This document shows, piece by piece, positions 59,301 through 64,000 of a DNA stretch of 64,000 nucleotides. The number at the start of each line of letters is the position of its first letter. Within the stretch, counting starts at the first letter, position 1. Source of the DNA: Streptomyces microflavus. Its GTDB lineage: Bacteria; Actinomycetota; Actinomycetes; Streptomycetales; Streptomycetaceae. The notes beneath the pieces were generated by a model. The model was given only the letters and a program-made list of their open reading frames with translations. It did no database searches and was not told the origin of the DNA. A program made the translations under genes and the position numbers. Where the stretch lies: contig NZ_BMUG01000002.1 of NCBI RefSeq assembly GCF_014650075.1, positions 620,001-684,000 of the forward strand. The letters run 5' to 3'.

Positions 59301-60630
59301 CGGGCCCGATCAGCTCGACCGCCCCGTCGATACCGCCCGTGACGATCCCGTCGACCAGCGCGGGAGCCTTGTGCAGCCCCTCCACGCCCGCGTCGAGGCG
59401 CTGGTACCCCAGCACGTTGTCGACGAGGGTGGTCATCCGGGCGTACCCGGCGGCGAGGTGGTGCAGGATCTGGTTGGCCTCGGGCCACAGCTGCCCGGCC
59501 GGGTCGGCGGCGAGCATGGACAGCTCACCGCGCAGCTCCTCCAGGGGCCCGCGCAGCGAACCGCCGAGGACGGCGGTGAGCTGGGAGTGCTGGGCGCCCA
59601 GGGCGGCGATGCGCTCGGCCTGCTCCGCCAGCTCGGCGGCGTACCGCTCGGTGCGGTCGGCCAGCTCGGTCTCGTACCGCTCGGTTTGTTCGGCGACCTC
59701 GGTGGCGTGGGCCTTCTTCAGCGCCGCCAGCTCGGTGGCGTGCGCTTCTTTCAGCGCGGTGACCTCGTCGGAGTGGCTCGTGGTCAGCTCGGCGACGACG
59801 GACGTGTGCTGGGCGGAGAGCTCCTCGTACGGCCTGCGGTCGGTGAAGGTCATCACGGCGCCGACGAGCTGGTCCCCGTCGCGTACCGGCGCGGTCGTCA
59901 GGTCCACCGGGACCTGGGCGCCGCTCTTGGACCAGAGCACCTGGCCGCGTACGCGGTGCTTGCGCCCGGACTTGAGGGTGTCGGCGAGCGGTGACTCCTC
60001 GTACGGGAACGGCTCGCCCTCCGCCCGCGAGTGCAGGATCAGCGGGTGCAGCTCCTGGCCGCCGAGGTCGCTGGCCCGGAAGCCGAGGATCTGTGCGGCG
60101 GCGGGGTTGACGAGGACGACGCGCCCGTCGGTGTCGGTGCCCACGACGCCCTCGGATGCGGCGCGCAGGATCATCTCGGTCTGGCGCTGCGAACGGGCCA
60201 GCTCGGCCTCGGTGTCGACGGTGCCGGAGAGGTCCCGTACGACGATCATGAGGAGCTCGTCGCCGGTGTAGCTGGAGTGGATGTCGTTGTAGGCGGCCTG
60301 GCCGCTGTCCAGGCTGGCGCTGGTGACCTCGACGGGGTACTCGTGCCGGTCGGTGCGCCGCGCGATCATGCGCGTCGGCTTGGTCCTGCCCTGCTCGTCC
60401 GCAGCCTCGGGCCGGCGCATCGATCCCGGGATCAGCTTGGAGTCGAACTCCGGCAGCAGATCGAGCAGTCCGCGACCGACGAGCGCGGTGCCCGGGGTCT
60501 CGAACATTTCGAGGGCGATGGCGTTGGCGTTGACGACCGTGCCGTTGCAATTGACGAGCAGAAGCCCGTCCGGAAGGGCATCGAGTATGGCTGCGAGGCG
60601 AGCAGTGCCTCGGGATGGCCTGCTGCTCAC
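56377..60630 (-). CDS. PAS/GHKL/receiver hybrid signalling protein with long disordered linker
   Basis: 1417 aa. In order: PAS 1 (~10-120; LLVNCNGTVVNANAIALEMF), PAS 2 (~150-270; GVVGTDTDGRVVLVNPAAAQILGF), a heptad-rich coiled coil (~285-350), a dimerisation-like helix pair without a clear phospho-His (LGGSLRGPLEELRGELSML), and a degenerate GHKL domain (~420-560; IVRGIVQAHGGVLQT). Then ~600 residues rich in Pro, Gln, Gly and Ala, and two receiver-like domains (~1180-1417; ALFVDPLTG and LVVMDLMQV) whose acidic pocket is altered. It may be a signalling scaffold rather than an active kinase. GTG start; terminator at 56305. Confidence 0.85.
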   Translation of the reverse strand: MSSRPSRGTARLAAILDALPDGLLLVNCNGTVVNANAIALEMFETPGTALVGRGLLDLLPEFDSKLIPGSMRRPEAADEQGRTKPTRMIARRTDRHEYPVEVTSASLDSGQAAYNDIHSSYTGDELLMIVVRDLSGTVDTEAELARSQRQTEMILRAASEGVVGTDTDGRVVLVNPAAAQILGFRASDLGGQELHPLILHSRAEGEPFPYEESPLADTLKSGRKHRVRGQVLWSKSGAQVPVDLTTAPVRDGDQLVGAVMTFTDRRPYEELSAQHTSVVAELTTSHSDEVTALKEAHATELAALKKAHATEVAEQTERYETELADRTERYAAELAEQAERIAALGAQHSQLTAVLGGSLRGPLEELRGELSMLAADPAGQLWPEANQILHHLAAGYARMTTLVDNVLGYQRLDAGVEGLHKAPALVDGIVTGGIDGAVELIGPGRAQFAVHAPPIEAEVDARQLATALAHLVADVAGVDSTGKTRAVPGGGYVDSTVVVAAAQRGDVVRIEVRGPFAGGDPVHEPIVRGIVQAHGGVLQTHEMPGMSGSAYVLDIPIGAGSGAIAPPEAPVDPAPAPSPEGVGAPGVTSGGRRRARRSSTDAFLDSPGGAPEAEGAAAADAVSQGDGPAAEPTGRRRARRGPAAPEEQAAPELIPAQQGEGSGRRRGRPSPAETGAGASGNGPAEIGPPQIGPPQAGAPQMSPPQAGAPQIGPAQIGPGGPGTSGAGQGAVQQQAQQQPQRQALALTSAAPSAPSEGSVVTAAEGAQGAGGRPQRGQTVPPQGVPADPQQPVPPTGRRARREGEHRPALPALAAGNGSTGPEQGQNGQGGQGGPNGQGRPQEEAHALSPAQQPGGRRARRALAAAQERTAADAGPRTAFALPPADADRAPDASLQAPGTAPVPVQAPGSVPVPPAGDEGHHGRTAPEAGHTPPQPHPVAAHAPDAPHTDWPVPAPGDRDGVPHSGPGAVPDEQPWGAVPQGPDAQPPGARPAPDDRSWGGNGQTAHTTGTAAVPSAHQPLPAEEPMPGGNPDSTQGRAFSVRTLGQGVPFAQHLAQQQNPQPGQAGQANPQHQSLGGAGRRRKLAAPPEGERATAAGGTDSDAPDRQQGQHGAPAPQQPTTAGPGSGQLMAPAVAEGRAYAIGAPDEGAEGPEPLDGPGGAVEVANRPQPRPLDDELPPEPLDNPRRLLVWPAPDVPTQQALSDRGYRPVIVNSREEVDAQIAAFPAALFVDPLTGPITRTALQSLRQAAVAAEVPVLVTAGLGQATREAAYGADPAVLLKALAPRDSEQHPPRVLLIEEHEEIAAALAQTLERRGMQVARAATDSEAVDLAGRMRPNLVVMDLMQVRRRRAGIIDWLRSNGQLNRTPLVVYTSAGMDPSELPRLASGETVLFLAERSTSDEVQSRIVDLLAKIGTN

Positions 60631-60808
60631 GACGACGCTTCCTCCCTGGTTACCGCACCTTGCCGACAGTGGGCCCCGTCTCGCCCCTCGGGCCGCAGAC
60701 TGTCACTGGAGGAGTCTAAGGCCAGGGGAGGGCCCAGGGGCGGCGGATGAGGGGGAGCTCTCACCAAGGTTCTGTGCAAGCGGTGTACGCCACCGGCCTA
60801 TGACGTGA

Positions 60809-60840
60809 GCGTCCGCGCACCCTGTGACGTGCGCGGACGC
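60809..60840 (-). terminator. Terminator of the SSI gene
   Basis: 12-bp perfect stem GCGTCCGCGCAC (60809-60820) with 60829-60840, 8-nt loop, just past the SSI stop on the minus strand. Confidence 0.7.
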
Positions 60841-60866
60841 GAAGCGGAGCGGGTCCTGCCAGAGCC

Positions 60867-61418
60867 CTAGCGGAGGTCGGGGAGGACCGGCACGAGGTTG
60901 TTCCAGCGGGCGATCTCGCACCCGTCGCCCCGGGTCACGGTGGTGTCCACGGCCCGGCCCTCCCACGTTCCGACGATGCGGGCGGAGGCGTCACCGCCGT
61001 AGATCATGGTGCACATCGTGCCCTCGGGCGTCGCCCGGAACAGCTCCTGCCCCGCCCGGGTGGCGCCGACCTCCGAGAGCCGGTCGCAGGCGGCCTGCCG
61101 CTCCGGGTGGGTGCCCCCGGTCGGCCCGCAGGTCAGCTCGAACGTCCCGTCGGCCCCGACGATCCCGGAACGCTCCACGGTCACGGTGAGCCGGGTCCGC
61201 TCGGCAGGCTTCTCCTGGCCCACACCGCTGCCGCCGTCCAGGAACGAGGGCAGGGGCGGCAGCGGCACGGGCAGCGGCCCGAGGGCGGGCTGGACGGCGG
61301 AGAGGGGCCCGGCGGTGGGCAGGGCGGAGGGCACCGGACCGGTGGCGGTCGCGGCGGGCGCGGTGGTGGACAGTGCGGCGAGCGATACGACGGCGGTGAG
61401 GGCGAGACGGCGCAGCAT
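60867..61418 (-). CDS. Subtilisin-inhibitor-like (SSI family) secreted protein
   Basis: 183 aa. Signal peptide MLRRLALTAVVSLAALSTTA ending near ATATG, then a Pro/Leu-rich spacer of ~40 residues that ordinary SSI proteins lack. The SSI domain follows (~75-183): LTVTVERSG, FELTCGPTGGTHPERQAACD, the region of the inhibitory loop at GTMCTMIYGG, and GCEIARWNNLVPVLPDL. The Cys pattern fits the two SSI disulfides. It should inhibit secreted subtilisin-like proteases. AGGAG precedes the ATG. The 350-bp gap beyond (61419-61768) contains short GC-rich repeats and the tRNA promoter only. Confidence 0.88.
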   Translation of the reverse strand: MLRRLALTAVVSLAALSTTAPAATATGPVPSALPTAGPLSAVQPALGPLPVPLPPLPSFLDGGSGVGQEKPAERTRLTVTVERSGIVGADGTFELTCGPTGGTHPERQAACDRLSEVGATRAGQELFRATPEGTMCTMIYGGDASARIVGTWEGRAVDTTVTRGDGCEIARWNNLVPVLPDLR

Positions 61419-61768
61419 GCGGGCTCCTGTATCTCTGCATCACGGGCGAACGCAGACGACCGCGGGCCATCTGGGGCCATCACGGGCCATCGCGGGCGAC
61501 CGCGGATGCGGCGGATGCGACGGATGACGGACGGTGGGGTGGCGGGCGGCGGGCCGAACCCTCCGACCGCTCCCGGCCGCTCCCGACCGACGGAGGCGGA
61601 AGCCCCCACGCCTCTCTAACGCGCCGTCCGCCCGGACGTTGCGCCACCACGCCGAAGTGCTTTGCCCTGGCCCCCGCATGGCTAGTAACGTGAGCGGCGA
61701 TTGGTGGCACGCCGTTCGACTGTGTCATCATCTGCACGCACCACTCGCGTCCGCGCGAGGTGTGTGGA

Positions 61769-61859
61769 GGAGGCGTCGCCTAGTCCGGTCTATGGCGCCG
61801 CACTGCTAATGCGGTTTGGGTCTTAAAGCCCATCGAGGGTTCAAATCCCTCCGCCTCCG
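61769..61859 (+). tRNA. tRNA-Ser (GCU)
   Basis: 91-nt serine tRNA. Acceptor GGAGGCG pairs with CGCCTCC, anticodon loop CTGCTAA carries GCT, long variable arm (TTTGGGTCTTAAAGCCCAT), T-arm GAGGGTTCAAATCCCTC. CCA is not encoded. Confidence 0.96.
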
Positions 61860-61867
61860 CTCCACCC

Positions 61868-61898
61868 CGAAGCCCCGTGCCCCTGGCACGGGGCTTCG
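61868..61898 (+). terminator. Terminator after tRNA-Ser (GCU)
   Basis: 14-bp perfect stem CGAAGCCCCGTGCC (61868-61881) with 61885-61898 and a 3-nt loop. Confidence 0.85.
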
Positions 61899-62001
61899 GC
61901 CGTTCCCGGCGCGGGCCGCGGGGCGGAGGGTGGTCAAGGGGGCGGTCGAGAATTGCCCCAGAAGGGTGTTTCCGCAGGTCAGATGCGGTGCGGGCAATGG
62001 A

Positions 62002-62031
62002 TTTCGCGTCACGGCGCAGGTCATGTAATGT
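62002..62031 (+). promoter_or_regulatory. Putative tRNA-Arg promoter
   Basis: TTTCGC (62002-62007) and TAATGT (62026-62031) with 18-bp spacing, 43 bp before the tRNA-Arg gene, in a locally AT-richer stretch; a plausible -35/-10 pair. Confidence 0.4.
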
Positions 62032-62074
62032 TGTTCTCGCAACGCCGACCAGGCAGAAAAGCCCGGAACGCCAA

Positions 62075-62147
62075 GCACTCGTAGCTTAACGGATAGAGCA
62101 TCTGACTACGGATCAGAAGGTTGCAGGTTCGAATCCTGCCGAGTGCA
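62075..62147 (+). tRNA. tRNA-Arg (ACG)
   Basis: 73-nt arginine tRNA: acceptor GCACTCG pairs with CGAGTGC, anticodon stem TCTGA/TCAGA with loop CTACGGA (anticodon ACG), T-arm GCAGGTTCGAATCCTGC. CCA is not encoded. An accessory segment (GNAT, broken radical SAM gene, repeat) begins right after it. Confidence 0.96.
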
Positions 62148-62156
62148 CATCAAGCC

Positions 62157-62188
62157 AGAGGCCCTCAGGAGAAATCCTGGGGGCCTCT
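62157..62188 (+). terminator. Terminator after tRNA-Arg
   Basis: Hairpin with 14-nt arms (AGAGGCCCTCAGGA at 62157-62170; 62175-62188), one mismatch, GAAA loop. Confidence 0.8.
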
Positions 62189-62232
62189 CGCGTTGCCCGT
62201 ACCGCAGCGAAGTACAGCGACCGTCTCAGCGT

Positions 62233-63216
62233 CTACACGTGAGTCGTATGGCTGAAGCCGAGGGAGGTCAGCCCTTCGGACAGGCACAGCTTGTCGGAGG
62301 GGCCGCCGACCTCGGTCTGGAGCAGTTGGTAGGCGGCGCCGTGGCCTTGACCCCAGTGCATCGCGGCCCTCCACAGGAGCCTGCCCAGCCCTTGGCCTCG
62401 GGCCTCGGGCAGGACAGCGAAGTACTGGGGCATGAGCTGGGGGCGTCCGATGGCGTCAGGACGTACGTCCATGGGGCCGATCGCGCCCACGACGTGGTCC
62501 TCGATGACCGTGGCGAGGACCGGGCCGCACTGGCCGGCCTGCATCTGGGTGTGGAGGAAGACCAGACCATCGCCCGCCATGGTTTCGGCGAACGGCGCGA
62601 ACGTCTCCTGCACGGCGGTCGGCCAGTCGGTGACGGGGAGGACCTGGCCGTCAGGGGCGGGGCAGGCGCTGGTGGTGAAGTCCTTCAGTTGGATGCGGGT
62701 ACCGCGCGGATGTGCCGTCCCGGCGCCGAGGGGGCGTACGACCCTGGCGTTGACCACGTCATGCCGGGCTGCGAGCTTGGCGGCCAGTTCGGTGGCCTCA
62801 TCGACCACGCTGTCGGGAAACCCGAAGGCGAAAACCTTCACGGCGCCGCGTCCGCGCCGAATCAGGGTGGGGATGAGGGTGCGCTCGCGCTGGTGCACCA
62901 CGTCCTCGCGGAGGACTCTCTCGTCCTTCTCGCCGCCCCAGCGTCGGTCCTTGTCATAAGGCAGGAAGATCCCGGTGCCGGCCGCTCGCAGGATGTCCTC
63001 GAAGATGCCGACGGACAGGGCGTCGGGGTGGACGGGGCCGAGGGTCGGCACGATCGGTGCGGTCAGTTGGGGCTGGAGCCAGTCCCAGCGGAAGAACATG
63101 AGCCGCACCCCAGTGGTGGGCCGGGCCGGGTTCAGGCCCCGACGCGAGTGCGTCGGGGCGCGGCGGGCCGAGGTCGGCGGGCTGGGGAGGATGGTCACCG
63201 GTACGGGCGGGTTCAT
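62233..63216 (-). CDS. GNAT-family acetyltransferase coupled to a radical SAM remnant
   Basis: 327 aa. The C-terminal ~150 residues form a GNAT domain (FAVLPEARGQGLGRLLWRAAMHWG carries the acetyl-CoA loop; GPSDKLCLSEGLTSLGF ends it). The N-terminal half (LMFFRWDWLQPQLTAPIVPT, SVGIFEDILRAAGTGIFLPYD, RRWGGEKDERVLREDVVHQRE) is a separate conserved part I cannot name. The ATG at 63216 overlaps the stop of the radical SAM remnant (ATGA), exactly where the precursor peptide sits in the other locus (41291). It was probably part of a related peptide or small-molecule pathway that is now broken. Confidence 0.85.
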   Translation of the reverse strand: MNPPVPVTILPSPPTSARRAPTHSRRGLNPARPTTGVRLMFFRWDWLQPQLTAPIVPTLGPVHPDALSVGIFEDILRAAGTGIFLPYDKDRRWGGEKDERVLREDVVHQRERTLIPTLIRRGRGAVKVFAFGFPDSVVDEATELAAKLAARHDVVNARVVRPLGAGTAHPRGTRIQLKDFTTSACPAPDGQVLPVTDWPTAVQETFAPFAETMAGDGLVFLHTQMQAGQCGPVLATVIEDHVVGAIGPMDVRPDAIGRPQLMPQYFAVLPEARGQGLGRLLWRAAMHWGQGHGAAYQLLQTEVGGPSDKLCLSEGLTSLGFSHTTHV

Positions 63217-63427
63217 GAGGTGGTCTTCTTGTCTCCGTGCTGGCAGTAGCTGTGCAGCGGCGCCTCGGCCTCCTGGTAGTGCTTGGCCAGGGGGCGGCAG
63301 ACCCGGCAGGTGCCGGACAGGGCACAGCCCTCGCACCCTCCGGTGCGAGGCATGAGGTGGTCGGCGATGGTGCCGAGGCGGGTGAGGCCGTCGATGCCTT
63401 CGGCCACGAGGTCGCTCTGGTCGTCGC
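63213..63427 (-). pseudogene. Truncated radical SAM/SPASM gene, C-terminal part only
   Basis: About 70 codons remain: DQSDLVAEGIDGLTRLGTIA, then RTGGCEGCALSGTCRVCRPL and SYCQHGDKKTTS. They align with the C-terminal SPASM end of the maturase at 41288 (RTGGCGGCQLSGTCRVCRPL, TYCQHGEEETQ). Upstream the homology stops abruptly at the palindromic repeat copy B (63428). The catalytic CxxxCxxC half is absent from the window, so no active enzyme is made here. Confidence 0.85.
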
Positions 63428-63530
63428 GGTCCAGGGCGTCAAGGTCGTTCGTACAGTGGCGCGCTCCACCTTGACGCCCTGGACCACACCCGCTCCACGG
63501 TGTGTGGGTCGAAGGCGGACGGGATGGGAG
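63428..63530. repeat. Palindromic repeat element, copy B (inverted relative to A)
   Basis: Perfect 18-bp inner stem (63428-63445 with 63468-63485; core CAGGGCGTCAAGGT) with the same 22-nt loop as copy A, and one outer arm at 63506-63530 (GGGTCGAAGGCGGACGGGAT...). The other outer arm is missing; its place is taken by the radical SAM remnant. Orientation is opposite to copy A. Confidence 0.9.
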
Positions 63531-63590
63531 CCAGGGTGAGCAGGGGGTTGGGGTGAGTTGTCAGCAACACCAAGCTGGCAGGATGCGGCT

Positions 63591-63893
63591 ATGCCCGAAT
63601 ACACGATCGGCACCCGGAGCGGCAGCGACTGGCCCGCCATACCCGCTGGCGGTCTCTCCAGTTACCTCCTGCCGAAGTCTCTGCAATGCAAGATCGTGGA
63701 CGACAGCGATGTCCTGGTCTTTCGCGTCGGTAAGGCCACCGTCAGTGCCTCTTGGGAGCTTGCAGGTACCTGGTACGTCGACATCGAAGGTTCCGAGTCG
63801 TCCGCCTCGGCGGATCTGATTGCCGCCGAGATCGCACAGCAACTTGGTGATGCGGCTGGAGAGCAGGCCATTCACTACAAGGTCACTGACTGA
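63591..63893 (+). CDS. Small hypothetical protein
   Basis: 100 aa, no family recognised. MPEYTIGTRSGSDWPAIPAG, then LPKSLQCKIVDDSDVLVFRV, SASWELAGTWYVDIEGSES and a helical end IAAEIAQQLGDAAGEQAIHY. It looks like a small alpha/beta domain without signal peptide. AGGATGCGGCT precedes the ATG, so AGG is a weak ribosome site. The last 107 bases of the window hold nothing recognisable. Confidence 0.6.
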   Translation: MPEYTIGTRSGSDWPAIPAGGLSSYLLPKSLQCKIVDDSDVLVFRVGKATVSASWELAGTWYVDIEGSESSASADLIAAEIAQQLGDAAGEQAIHYKVTD

Positions 63894-64000
63894 TGGACTT
63901 CACCATCATCTTGTCAAGACTGCACGCGACTGCTGACATCAACACCTGACACCAACAAGGGCGGCCACAAGCGGTCGGCATCGAACCTCAGCGGACGGCA

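Noticed and set aside
56728..59994. Very long plus-strand reading frame opposite the hybrid sensor gene
   Set aside because: Antisense frame opened by high GC; low-complexity composition, no domain, and the minus-strand gene has clear PAS and receiver domains.

Overview
The window is a high-GC actinobacterial chromosome segment, almost certainly Streptomyces. Evidence: strong third-position GC bias, many GTG starts with GTGA/ATGA translational coupling, SpoIIE/HATPase regulator pairs, a subtilisin-inhibitor gene, DnaA-box words of the Streptomyces type and a perfect ParB parS site. The gene order serS-pheA-dtpA-copCD-ecuC-sco matches the core-chromosome neighbourhood known from S. coelicolor and S. 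lividans, which lies fairly close to oriC.

Layout. 0-2.7 kb: end of a sensor kinase, a HAD phosphatase, an F420-type oxidoreductase and kptA. 2.9-6.5 kb: a coupled operon (M24 peptidase-like protein, hydrolase-SDR fusion, MerR regulator). 6.7-10.3 kb: four-gene ABC exporter operon (ATPase-permease-ATPase-permease). 10.6-15.2 kb: unknown regulator-like gene, HAD phosphatase, serS, pheA; the serS-pheA gap holds DnaA-box words and a 15-bp tandem repeat. 15.4-21.8 kb: extracytoplasmic copper operon (membrane protein, YcnI, Sco, ECuC, CopCD, Tat-exported DtpA). 22-32.8 kb: anti-sigma-type ATPases, aminopeptidase P, SpoIIE phosphatase, a primase-polymerase domain protein, a secreted protein with a hairpin in its coding sequence, a SEC-C protein, a glycerophosphodiesterase and an HtrA protease.

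The accessory part begins at tRNA-Ser(UGA) (32.9 kb). First comes a decayed plasmid/AICE-like gene set (33.1-36.0 kb) in which several genes carry frameshifts or have lost their start. Next is an AT-richer two-gene module (36.1-39.2 kb): a DUF262-AlbA_2 fusion and an Mrr-like PD-(D/E)XK nuclease, the best candidate for an undescribed defence system. A palindromic repeat (39.4 kb) then precedes a probable RiPP locus (39.8-45.2 kb): 45-aa precursor candidate, radical SAM/SPASM maturase, small Cys-rich partner, HATPase, phosphotransferase, NUDIX, and a divergent HTH-TPR regulator with an acetyltransferase. A primase-polymerase gene with a LexA box at its start follows (46-47 kb).

48.7-53.7 kb is an igr-like operon (two acyl-CoA dehydrogenases, MaoC-OB protein, MaoC, Ltp2-type thiolase) expected to shorten a branched or steroid-type acyl-CoA side chain. 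After it come a SigE-type sigma factor and an acyl-CoA ligase with a TetR-like operator. 56.3-61.4 kb holds a parS site, a 1417-aa PAS/degenerate-kinase/receiver protein and an SSI-type protease inhibitor. Two tRNA genes (Ser-GCU, Arg-ACG) follow. The window ends with a second, truncated radical SAM gene coupled to a GNAT gene and cut by an inverted copy of the same palindromic repeat seen at 39.4 kb.
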